Origin: Mycolicibacterium lutetiense | GTDB lineage: Bacteria; Actinomycetota; Actinomycetes; Mycobacteriales; Mycobacteriaceae | Length of the DNA: 64,000 nucleotides | Direction: 5' to 3' | NCBI RefSeq assembly: GCF_017876775.1 | Contig: NZ_JAGIOP010000002.1 | Location: 3,348,001 to 3,412,000 of the forward strand | Shown here: positions 35,514 through 43,232 of the stretch, piece by piece | Numbering within the stretch: the first letter of the stretch is position 1 | Layout: each line of letters opens with the position of its first letter | Notes under the pieces: model-generated | What the model saw: only the letters and a program-made list of their open reading frames with translations | The model's database searches: none | Told to the model about the DNA's origin: nothing | Program-made: the position numbers and the translations under genes

Positions 35514-38174
35514 GTGGCGGTGGTGGACGACCTGGGGCATTCGGATTCGGAGATGGACGGCCCTCCGACCGGGGAGGATTTCGGCCGGCAGCCGCCGCAG
35601 GACATGGCGGCCGAGCAGGCCGTCCTCGGCGGCATGCTGTTGAGCAAGGACGCGATCGCCGACGTGCTCGAGCGGTTGCGCCCCGGTGACTTCTACCGCC
35701 CGTCACACCAGAACGTCTATGACGCGATCCTCGACCTCTACGGCCGGGGTGAGCCTGCCGACGCGGTCACCGTGGCGGCGGAGTTGGACCGGCGTAGTCT
35801 GCTGCGGCGCATCGGCGGGGCGCCGTACCTGCACACGCTGATCTCCACCGTGCCCACTGCGGCCAATGCCGGTTTCTACGCCGGCATCGTGGCCGAGAAG
35901 GCGCTGCTGCGCCGGTTGGTGGAGGCCGGCACCCGGGTGGTCCAGTACGGCTACGCCGGGGCCGATGGCGCCGACGTAGCCGATGTGGTCGACCGGGCAC
36001 AGGCCGAGATCTACGACGTGACCGAACGCCGCGCCTCGGAGGATTTCGTCGCGCTGGAAGACCTGCTGCAACCCACCATGGACGAGATCGACGCGATCGC
36101 CTCGTCAGGCGGCATCTCGCGTGGCGTGCCGACCGGGTTCACCGAATTCGACGAGATCACCAACGGCCTGCACCCCGGGCAGATGGTCATCATCGCGGCC
36201 CGACCCGGTGTCGGGAAGTCCACGCTGGGCCTGGATTTCATGCGGTCGTGCTCCATCAAGCACCGGATGGCCAGCGTCATCTTCTCGCTGGAAATGAGCA
36301 AGTCCGAGATCGTCATGCGACTGCTGTCGGCCGAGGCGAAAATCAAACTGGCCGATATGCGTTCGGGCCGGATGAGCGATGACGACTGGACCAAGCTGGC
36401 CCGCCGGATGAGCGAGATCAGCGAGGCGCCGCTCTACATCGACGACTCGCCGAACCTGACGATGATGGAGATCCGGGCCAAGGGCCGGCGGTTGGCCCAG
36501 AAGGCGGATCTCAAGCTCGTGGTCGTCGACTACATGCAGCTGATGAGCTCGGGCAAGAAGTACGAGTCGCGCCAGCAGGAAGTCTCGGACTTCTCCCGAA
36601 GCCTCAAACTGATGGCCAAGGAACTTGAAGTGCCGGTGATCGCGATCAGCCAGCTCAACCGTGGCCCCGAGCAGCGCACCGACAAGCGTCCGCAGGTCTC
36701 TGACCTTCGTGAATCCGGCTGCTTGACGGCGAACACGCGAATTCTGCGCGCCGACAATGGTGCTGAGGTCACCTTCGGTGAGCTGATGGCGACCGGGGAG
36801 CGGCCGTTGGTGTGGTCGCTCGACGAGCACAAGAACATGGTGGCGCGTCCGATGACCAACGTGTTCTACAGCGGGCACAAAGAAGTGTTCAAGGTTCGAC
36901 TCGCCTCCGGCCGCGAGGTCGAGGCCACGGCCAACCACCCGTTCCACACGCTGGACGGTTGGATTCCGTTGGAGGAGTTGGCAGTAGGAAGTCGGGTTGC
37001 GGTGCCACGGCGTATTCCGGATCCCGTTGGCACCGTTCCGATGGATGAGTCCGAGATCATTCTGTTGGCTCACATGATCGGTGACGGTTCGTGCGTGAAG
37101 CGCCAGCCGATCCGCTACGCATCGATTGATGAACAGAACCTGCTTGCTGTCACCAAGGCCGCCAAGCACTTCGGTGTCACTGCGGTCCGCGACGACTACC
37201 CGGCGGCCCGCGTCACCACGTTGCGGCTGCCAGCGCCCTACCATTTGACCCACGGCAAGCGCAATCCGATCGCCGCGTGGCTGGACAAGCTCGGGCTGTT
37301 TGGCAAGCGCAGCTACGAGAAGTTCATCCCGCAAGAGATTTTCGCGCTGCCGAACGATCAGATCGCGCTGTTCTTGCGCCATCTTTGGGCGACGGACGGA
37401 TCTGTGCGGTGGGACGCAAAGTTCAGCCAGGGCCGTGTCTATTACGCGTCCACCAGTCGGGCACTTGTCGACGGTGTGGCGCTGTTGTTGCTTCGTCTGG
37501 GTATCTTCAGTCGGATCTATAAGGCTCGTAAGGCCGGATATCGGGACATCTGGCATCTGCATATTCCGGGCGCCGAGAACCAGATTTTTTTCTTGCAGGG
37601 TGTGGATGCGCATGGAGACAAGTTCTTCGCGGCGCGAGAGGTGCTGACGAATCTGAAGAAGATCCAGGGAAGGGTGTCGTCGGACACCGTTCCCAAGGAG
37701 GTCTGGGAGAGAGTTCAGCGAGCACTTGTGCGTAACGGGATGAGCCACCGTGAGTTCGCGGCGGCTATGGAGACAAAGTTCTGTGGGTCGACACTCTGGA
37801 AGCGCGGAGTCGGCCGTCAGCGTCTGCATCGAGCCGCAGCACTGTTGGATGACCACGAGTTGCACGACCTTGCGACAAGCGATGTCTATTGGGATTCCAT
37901 CGTGGAGATCACCAGCATCGGTGACCAAGACGTCTACGACGGAACCGTAAGCGGTACACACAATTTCGTCGCAAATTTAGTTAGCCTACATAACAGCCTT
38001 GAGCAGGATGCCGACATGGTCCTGCTGCTGCACCGTCCTGATGCGATCGACCGGGAAGACCCGCGCGGTGGCGAAGCAGACATCATCCTGGGCAAGCACC
38101 GCAACGGCCCGACGGCGAATATCACTGTCGCGCACCAGCTGCACTTCTCGCGGTTCACCAATATGGCGCGGTAG
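35514..38174 (+). CDS. dnaB: Replicative DNA helicase DnaB with embedded intein
   Basis: This 886-residue precursor holds a 461-residue helicase split by a 425-residue intein. The hexameric helicase unwinds DNA at the fork. The N-terminal primase-interacting domain (~25-130: QPPQDMAAEQAVLGGML) is followed by the RecA-like motor with Walker A ARPGVGKST at ~230 and VVVDYMQLMS. The intein interrupts RESG/SLEQDADM, a highly conserved helicase site also occupied in M. tuberculosis. The C-terminal extein has LLHRPDAID and GKHRNGPT. GTG 35514 matches the M. tuberculosis start (AVVDDL). An IS110 remnant lies directly downstream. Confidence 0.96.
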   Translation: MAVVDDLGHSDSEMDGPPTGEDFGRQPPQDMAAEQAVLGGMLLSKDAIADVLERLRPGDFYRPSHQNVYDAILDLYGRGEPADAVTVAAELDRRSLLRRIGGAPYLHTLISTVPTAANAGFYAGIVAEKALLRRLVEAGTRVVQYGYAGADGADVADVVDRAQAEIYDVTERRASEDFVALEDLLQPTMDEIDAIASSGGISRGVPTGFTEFDEITNGLHPGQMVIIAARPGVGKSTLGLDFMRSCSIKHRMASVIFSLEMSKSEIVMRLLSAEAKIKLADMRSGRMSDDDWTKLARRMSEISEAPLYIDDSPNLTMMEIRAKGRRLAQKADLKLVVVDYMQLMSSGKKYESRQQEVSDFSRSLKLMAKELEVPVIAISQLNRGPEQRTDKRPQVSDLRESGCLTANTRILRADNGAEVTFGELMATGERPLVWSLDEHKNMVARPMTNVFYSGHKEVFKVRLASGREVEATANHPFHTLDGWIPLEELAVGSRVAVPRRIPDPVGTVPMDESEIILLAHMIGDGSCVKRQPIRYASIDEQNLLAVTKAAKHFGVTAVRDDYPAARVTTLRLPAPYHLTHGKRNPIAAWLDKLGLFGKRSYEKFIPQEIFALPNDQIALFLRHLWATDGSVRWDAKFSQGRVYYASTSRALVDGVALLLLRLGIFSRIYKARKAGYRDIWHLHIPGAENQIFFLQGVDAHGDKFFAAREVLTNLKKIQGRVSSDTVPKEVWERVQRALVRNGMSHREFAAAMETKFCGSTLWKRGVGRQRLHRAAALLDDHELHDLATSDVYWDSIVEITSIGDQDVYDGTVSGTHNFVANLVSLHNSLEQDADMVLLLHRPDAIDREDPRGGEADIILGKHRNGPTANITVAHQLHFSRFTNMAR
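36720..37994 (+). other. DnaB intein with LAGLIDADG-type homing endonuclease
   Basis: This in-frame 425-residue insertion starts with Cys (CLTANTRILRADNGAE, block A) and ends VSLHN before the extein Ser. The block B histidine is in ATANHPFHTLDGW, and block F/G is VYDGTVSGTHNFVAN...HN. All residues for autocatalytic splicing are present. Two endonuclease motifs, ILLAHMIGDGS and FLRHLWATDGS, keep their acidic residues, so homing could still work. The DNA is visibly richer in A+T than the flanking exteins (a run of seven T at 37585-37591; AT-rich end 37961-37994), which suggests later acquisition than the host gene. Confidence 0.92.
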
Positions 38175-38199
38175 GAATTCGGACTTGTAGGTTCTCGGA

Positions 38200-38720
38200 A
38201 CTGTTAGTCAGGGCGCAGAAGGCCCATTGGTCGATCGCGTCGTAGAGGCGGCGGTTGCGGACGTGGCGGGCCAGCACGGCGTGTTTCTTGCCCGATGAGA
38301 TGGGCAACGGGCGATTTTCCGGCGGAGACTTGGCAGTGGTGTAGCGAGTGGGGTCGTCCCCGAACTCACCGAGCACCCGGGCGCCGAGGATGACACCAAG
38401 TCCTGGCAGGGAGCGGTAGATGTCGGCGTCCGGGTGTGTCTCAAAATGTGTCGCCAACTCGGCCTCGAGCGCGGCGATCTGGTGGTTCAACTCGGCGATG
38501 ATGGCGACTGCGGCGCGGGTGGTCGACCCGAACGCCGCGGTGACAGCCGCCGGTGCGGCAAGCTGGTCGGGTGCGCAACGCCGCCTGAATCTCTAGTGCT
38601 CTGGTATCGATATTGCGTTGTCGTCCAGCACTTTTGAGTGCAGATCGGGCCACGGACAGCGTGTGATCGGCGTAGTAACCGTGGTCGACGTCGGAGACGC
38701 CAAGTTCGACTTTGAACACT
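38200..38720 (-). pseudogene. IS110-family transposase remnant
   Basis: Reverse-strand fragments encode IS110/IS116 transposase C-terminal sequence. SLPGLGVILGARVLGEFGDD is the helix-hairpin-helix-like core of the Tnp20 domain, and ARHVRNRRLYDAIDQWAFCA follows. A frameshift near 38575 separates the upstream part (IDTRALEIQAAL...) and the segment between the two motifs is shortened and scrambled. The N-terminal DEDD catalytic domain is absent. No ends or target duplications are recognisable. It marks the edge between the conserved dnaB region and accessory DNA. Confidence 0.75.
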
Positions 38721-39217
38721 GTTGCAGAAAGGGCCACGTCATAGTGGCCACCCAAGTGGTGTTTCTCGAGTAGCCAGGCCGCTTCGAGTGGTCAGGACCC
38801 CGCGCTGGCCGGCGGCCGGCGATTAATTGACGACCGTCGAACCCGCGTCTATGGCGCCCATTCGGAGTGGCTGCGGAGTTCTGCCCAGCATCCAGGCGTA
38901 GGTGTGCGGTCGGCCCCAGGTTTCACCTTGAGTCACGCCAGTGAGGTGTGTCGTTGTCGAATGAATGGGCGATGCCGTTGTCCCGGGTGTCGACCCACCG
39001 GTTGCCTTGAAGCCGCATCTCGAATCCAGGGTTGGGTTATCGAGCGTCTTCGAGAAGGTGCTGCACTCACAGCGATGGGGTTCTGGCGCCGAAATGCAGC
39101 GACGGCGGCCGGGCCGGCCCAGCGTCTCGTCGTTGACCGGAGGGCCGGGTGCTTCTAAAGTCGGCGGTGACAACGTATGTTGTCCAAAATGGACGACCTG
39201 GACTGGAGTGCGTGCCC
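38721..39217. other. Stretch with no confident gene
   Basis: About 500 bp between the IS110 remnant and the MpaB-type gene. A reverse-strand open frame of 133 codons (38823-39224) shows no family resemblance and shares its span with short shifted frames of protein-like composition, so it may be decayed coding DNA. GTCCAaaaTGGAC (39182-39194), a perfect 5-bp-arm palindrome, lies just before the next gene. Confidence 0.4.
39182..39194. promoter_or_regulatory. Short palindrome upstream of the MpaB-type oxygenase
   Basis: GTCCA-AAA-TGGAC is a perfect inverted repeat 24 bp before the GTG at 39218. It may be an operator of an unlinked regulator; no adjacent regulator gene is present. Confidence 0.3.
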
Positions 39218-40225
39218 GTGACACAAGAAATGTCGGATACCTGCCCGGCGTCCGGTGAAGCAGTGCTGGGTGCGGGGTGTCCGGTGAGCACCGGCGGCTA
39301 CGACGCGCCGCCGATCCCGCTCGGCCCGGACTCGCTGACCTGGAGGTACTTCGGTCAGTGGACCGGTCTGTTCCAGGGCACCTGGGCGGGGTCGATGCAG
39401 AACATGCACCCGCAGTTGGGTGCTGCGGTGAAAGACCACTCCATCTTCTTCATGGAACGCATTCCGCGGCTGATGCGCTCGATCTACCCGATCGGCGGGG
39501 TGGTGTTCGACGGGTACCGGGCTCCGCAGACCGGCGCCGAGGTCCGCGATTACCACATCGGCATGAAAGGCGTCGACGACCAGGGGCGCCGATACAGCGC
39601 GCTGAACCCGGACGTCTTCTACTGGGCGCATGCGACGTTCTTCAAATCCACGCTGCTGGCCGCCGAGAAGTTCGCGGGCGGACTGACCGAGGCCGACAAG
39701 CGACAGCTCTTCGATGAGCACATCACCTGGTACCGCATGTACGGGATGAGCATGCGGCCGGTGCCCAAGACCTGGGAAGAATTCGAGCAGTACTGGGATC
39801 GCATGTGCCGCGACATCCTGGAGAACACCTGGGCCGCCCGTGAGGTCATGGACCTGTCGACCATGCCCAAGCATCCCTCGCTGCAATGGATTCCGGATCG
39901 GTTGTGGGCGCTGAACCTCAAGGTGATGCAGCGCTTTTTGACCTTCATGACGGTGGCGTTGTACGACCCGCCGGTGCGGGAGCTCATGGGGTACAGCTGG
40001 ACCCCGCGCCAACAGTGGTGGCATGACCGGCTGTGCAACGTGATCACCCTGGTCGCGAAGTACGGTCCCAAGCGCGCCCTGATGCATCCGCGCAAGCGCT
40101 CGGCAATGGACCGCGCGTCCGGCCGCCTTTCGGTGGACGCGCCGCTGGTGCAGACCCCGGCCCGCAACCTGCCGCCGGTGGAGTACCGCGGCCAGTCCCG
40201 CTTCTACTGCCCGAAAGTCGACTGA
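39218..40225 (+). CDS. Oxygenase MpaB family protein (DUF2236)
   Basis: This 335-residue protein belongs to DUF2236, the catalytic domain shared by fungal MpaB and the rubber oxygenase Lcp, which carry a b-type haem. The family core WAHATFFKSTLLAAEKF with its histidine, the following YRMYGMSMRPVPKTWEEFE and DRLWALNLKVMQRFLTF are visible. In mycobacteria the substrates are unknown; lipid or isoprenoid oxidation is conceivable. No signal peptide. GTG 39218 is preceded by GGAG about 10 bases upstream; ATG 39230 is an alternative and a longer frame from 39149 is unlikely. It stands alone. Confidence 0.8.
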   Translation: MTQEMSDTCPASGEAVLGAGCPVSTGGYDAPPIPLGPDSLTWRYFGQWTGLFQGTWAGSMQNMHPQLGAAVKDHSIFFMERIPRLMRSIYPIGGVVFDGYRAPQTGAEVRDYHIGMKGVDDQGRRYSALNPDVFYWAHATFFKSTLLAAEKFAGGLTEADKRQLFDEHITWYRMYGMSMRPVPKTWEEFEQYWDRMCRDILENTWAAREVMDLSTMPKHPSLQWIPDRLWALNLKVMQRFLTFMTVALYDPPVRELMGYSWTPRQQWWHDRLCNVITLVAKYGPKRALMHPRKRSAMDRASGRLSVDAPLVQTPARNLPPVEYRGQSRFYCPKVD

Positions 40226-40371
40226 GCGGCCTCCTCGGTATGCGTCACCGGGGCTGAATAGGCCAGGTCACCGCGGGACAGGTTCCGCCGCGGGTGCTTG
40301 CAGGCCCGGTCTTTGGGATCACCGGCGCCGCCCAACGGGCCTAGCAGGCAACGCTATCCGGTCGCGCTCTG

Positions 40372-41124
40372 TTACTGACCTGCCTCGATTGCCGCCACCT
40401 TGGTGGCGGCTTCCTCTCCGCAGAGGCGTTGCAGGTCAACAGGGCCGGCGGCGAGCAGCCCATCGATGCGGGTGTGCAGGTCCCCTGAGGTGAGGTGGGC
40501 GTAGAGGTTGGCGCCGGGGCAGGCGGTGTCGGCGAAGTCGCGGTGCCCGCCGAGGGTGCCGCTGGCGAGCTGAAATTGCTGGGCGGCCCAGGCGAATGCC
40601 GTTGCGGCGCCGTTGAGTTGAGCTTGGGAGACGGGTTCCTGGTCGAAGTCGCCTTCGCAGAGGACCAGGAAGTGCCCGGCCGGGTCGTAGTTGGTGGCGG
40701 TGTCGCCGGCGATCTCCGGGCTGCGTAACTCGTAGATGTTGCCGTTCCGGTCAACACCGACGTGGTAGGCGATGTCGATCCATCCCTTGTCGTTTTGGTG
40801 GAAGCGCTGGTGCTGGCGTAGCCGGCTGGGGGCAAGCCGATTGTCGCCGAGAACAACGGCGGTGTGGTGCAGTGTCATTCGGGTAATCGTGTGCGGACGA
40901 CCGCCAGGCCGCGCCGGCGCCGCACCCCACGCCTGCCTGCAGATCTCGACCGTCGGCCGGCCGGTGCTCATCAGCTGCGCGGTGGACGTCGAGAGCGGTT
41001 GGGTGTTGTCGGCACAGGCGCCAAGTGTCGCGGCCAATCCGAGGCCGCCGCTGAGCTGCAGCATCCGCCGACGGCTCAGCGTGTCAAGCCGTGTTCCGGA
41101 TCCACGGCACGGCTGCGTGTCCAT
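40372..41124 (-). CDS. Peptidoglycan-recognition/amidase-2 family lipoprotein
   Basis: This 250-residue exported protein starts with a twin-Arg-like SRRRMLQLSGGLGLAATLGAC, ending in a lipobox (LGAC), so it is probably a lipoprotein. The domain after residue ~55 is of the N-acetylmuramoyl-L-alanine amidase type 2/PGRP fold. Zinc-site residues are HH in MTLHHTAV, a later His in GGHRDFADTACPG and the Cys of that segment. It likely cuts the amide bond between MurNAc and the stem peptide. ATG 41124 is chosen because upstream residues are non-coding in character. It stands alone between divergent and convergent neighbours. Confidence 0.82.
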   Translation of the reverse strand: MDTQPCRGSGTRLDTLSRRRMLQLSGGLGLAATLGACADNTQPLSTSTAQLMSTGRPTVEICRQAWGAAPARPGGRPHTITRMTLHHTAVVLGDNRLAPSRLRQHQRFHQNDKGWIDIAYHVGVDRNGNIYELRSPEIAGDTATNYDPAGHFLVLCEGDFDQEPVSQAQLNGAATAFAWAAQQFQLASGTLGGHRDFADTACPGANLYAHLTSGDLHTRIDGLLAAGPVDLQRLCGEEAATKVAAIEAGQ

Positions 41125-41242
41125 CGTGGTCACGATACGCAGCCACCCGACACGCCAGGACCCCGTTGGCAAAACTGTCCATCAGTGCACGCCTGCCCGC
41201 CGGCACGGATCCGGAACCGCGATAGGGCGGCAAAATTCCTGA

Positions 41243-42484
41243 TCAACTCGGGTGCTGGTGAGCGAACGTGCTGCTCCTACCGACGAACTCCGCGCCCGGA
41301 AGGACCACCGGCTCGGTGGCGAGCACGCAGTGGGTCCGCTCGAAGATCGTCACCATGCACTTGTTGCAATGAGTGCACAACGACGGGGTATCGGAATCTT
41401 GCCGAATCCGGTTGAGCAGCTGTGGGTCTCGGAGCAGAGCGCGCGCCATGGCGACGAATTCGAAACCTTCGCGCATGGCCAAATCCATGGTTTCTTTGGT
41501 GGTGATGCCGCCGAGCAGGATCAACGGCATTGACAGCTCCCGGCGGAATTGTCGGGCGTGGTCGAGTAGGTACGCTTCCTGGTACGGGTATCGCCGCAGG
41601 AAGGGCCGTCCAGCGGTGTTCAGCGCCCAGTTCAGGGGCGGCCGGAATGCGCGGGCGAACTCGCTGCGCGGTGCATCGCCTCGGAAGTAGAACATCGGGT
41701 TGAGCAGTGAGCTGCCCACGGTCAGCTCAAGGGCGTCGAGCGCACCGTCGTCCTGGAGCCAGCGGCCGACCTGCAGGCTGTCCTCGATACGTAAACCGCC
41801 GGCGACACCGTCATCCATGCTGAGCTTGGCGATCACGGCGACTCGGTCTCCCACCGCCTCTCGTACCGCGATCGCGATGTGTCGGGCCAGCCGGGCGCGG
41901 TTGATGAGACTTCCGCCGTAACTGTCCCTGCGTCGGTTGAGCAGTGGACTGAGAAATGCGCTCACCAGGTAGTTGTGCGCGAAATGTAGCTCGACCGCGT
42001 CGAAGCCGGCATCAACGGCCACCGCCGCGGCGCGGGCATGGTCGGCGATCACCCGCGATAGCTCTGGGGCGTCGGGACGTCGGCTGGCCCGCATTCCCAG
42101 CGGGCTGAACATCCGGCTCGGCGACATCGCGGCAACACCGTTGGAGGCCGCGTTGGCGACGGGTCCTGCGTGGCCCAATTGCGCACTGACCTTGGCGCCC
42201 TCGGCGTGCACGGCGTCGGTCAGCCGGGTCAACGCCGGGATGATGTCCGGTCGCATCAGGATCTGGTCGCGCTCGGTCCGCCCCTCGGGAGAGACCGCGC
42301 AGTAGGCCAAGGTGGTCATGCCCACGCCCCCAGCCGCTGGTGCCCGATGGTAGTCGATCAGGTCGTCGGTGACTTTGCCGTGAGGGCTGCGCGCCTCGAA
42401 CGTCGCCGCCTTGAGCACGCGGTTCCGCAGCGTGACAGGCCCGAGCGACGCGGGCGCCAGCACATCGGCTACCTGGCCGGTCAT
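41243..42484 (-). CDS. Old-yellow-enzyme family NADH:flavin oxidoreductase
   Basis: This 413-residue TIM-barrel FMN protein has NRVLKAATFEARSPHG at the N-terminus, the substrate/FMN segment SAQLGHAGP, ELHFAHNYLVSAFLSP with active-site His/Asn, and the phosphate-binding LLGGITTKETMD and EFVAMARALLRDP. It keeps a C-terminal cysteine cluster (CTHCNKC, then another Cys nine residues on) like the Fe-S site of 2,4-dienoyl-CoA reductases, yet stops without their FAD/NAD domain. ATG 42484 overlaps the tetR stop by 4 bases, so the two are cotranscribed. Reduction of an activated alkene is likely; the substrate is unknown. Confidence 0.85.
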   Translation of the reverse strand: MTGQVADVLAPASLGPVTLRNRVLKAATFEARSPHGKVTDDLIDYHRAPAAGGVGMTTLAYCAVSPEGRTERDQILMRPDIIPALTRLTDAVHAEGAKVSAQLGHAGPVANAASNGVAAMSPSRMFSPLGMRASRRPDAPELSRVIADHARAAAVAVDAGFDAVELHFAHNYLVSAFLSPLLNRRRDSYGGSLINRARLARHIAIAVREAVGDRVAVIAKLSMDDGVAGGLRIEDSLQVGRWLQDDGALDALELTVGSSLLNPMFYFRGDAPRSEFARAFRPPLNWALNTAGRPFLRRYPYQEAYLLDHARQFRRELSMPLILLGGITTKETMDLAMREGFEFVAMARALLRDPQLLNRIRQDSDTPSLCTHCNKCMVTIFERTHCVLATEPVVLPGAEFVGRSSTFAHQHPS

Positions 42485-43068
42485 CGGGCCACCGCCGGCG
42501 CCGACAACCCCGCCGAAATCACGGTGCACAGCGTGTCCACCTGTCGGCTCGACAATCTGCGATCGCCGGCGAGGGGGTCACCGAACTGCAGAAAGATGAG
42601 CTCGAAGGCGAGCATCCACCGGTGCTTCGCCTCGGCAGTCGTCAGGCCGGGCACGTTGCGTTGCAGTAGTTCTGCCCACGGCGTGAGGGAGAACCAATGT
42701 TGGGTCCAGCTCACCTCTTGGCGCGCCAGCAGTAGCCGTGACAGCAGATTCAAGTACAGGCGTCCTGCTGGGTCGGCGGCCAGTACCACCAGAGGATCGA
42801 CCACGATCCGAACCGCTTCGGCGGTGTCCAAGTGTTCGGCGTCGGCGCGATCGGCCAAGCTCACCTGCCACAGGGGGCCCAGCCGGGCTTGCAGTAACGC
42901 CGAGACCAACCCCACCTTCGAGCCGAAGTGGTAGTGCACCGCAGCCGGATTGACGTTCGCGGCTGTGCAGACCGCGCGGACTGAAACCTCGTCGTACCCC
43001 GACTCCAGCAGTAGCCGCTCCGCCACGGTCAACAACCGTTCCCTGGTACCCGAGTCAACGCGTGTCAT
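42481..43068 (-). CDS. TetR family transcriptional regulator
   Basis: This 195-residue regulator has an N-terminal helix-turn-helix (~8-55: TRERLLTVAERLLLESGYDEVSVRAVCTAANVNPAAV in part, ending HYHFGSKVGLV) and a C-terminal ligand-binding domain with no assigned ligand. ATG 43068 (MTRVDSGTRER) is chosen; a start 29 codons upstream would cover the operator. It is followed in overlap by the OYE gene and has a 27-bp palindrome 32 bp upstream, so it probably controls its own operon and perhaps the divergent lipoprotein gene. Confidence 0.88.
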   Translation of the reverse strand: MTRVDSGTRERLLTVAERLLLESGYDEVSVRAVCTAANVNPAAVHYHFGSKVGLVSALLQARLGPLWQVSLADRADAEHLDTAEAVRIVVDPLVVLAADPAGRLYLNLLSRLLLARQEVSWTQHWFSLTPWAELLQRNVPGLTTAEAKHRWMLAFELIFLQFGDPLAGDRRLSSRQVDTLCTVISAGLSAPAVAR

Positions 43069-43099
43069 CGGCCCATCGAAACACCGATCGGTAGAAAAA

Positions 43100-43126
43100 T
43101 CAATCACTGTTTGAAACGGTGATTGA
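43100..43126. promoter_or_regulatory. 27-bp palindromic operator upstream of tetR
   Basis: TCAATCAC (43100-43107) and GTGATTGA (43119-43126) are perfect arms, and the inner GTTT/AAAC also pairs around G43113. Only one of 13 base pairs is mismatched (T43108/G43118). The size and position 32 bp before tetR fit a TetR-dimer operator. It also lies about 107 bp upstream of the divergent lipoprotein gene. Confidence 0.65.
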
Positions 43127-43232
43127 GACTTCGCCCGCGGCGATTTGCAGTGCATAGTGCACCAGTTCGCTACGTTGATTCCATGCCACGGCAGGATGGC
43201 GCCGCCGCCATCTCCAGGAGAGGTGGAAGCGG

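Noticed and set aside
36105..37961. 618-codon reverse frame over dnaB and its intein
   Set aside because: Antisense to a confident gene and without family resemblance.
38823..39224. 133-codon reverse frame as a gene
   Set aside because: No family resemblance, no ribosome binding site, and competing short frames; kept only as a note on an unexplained stretch.
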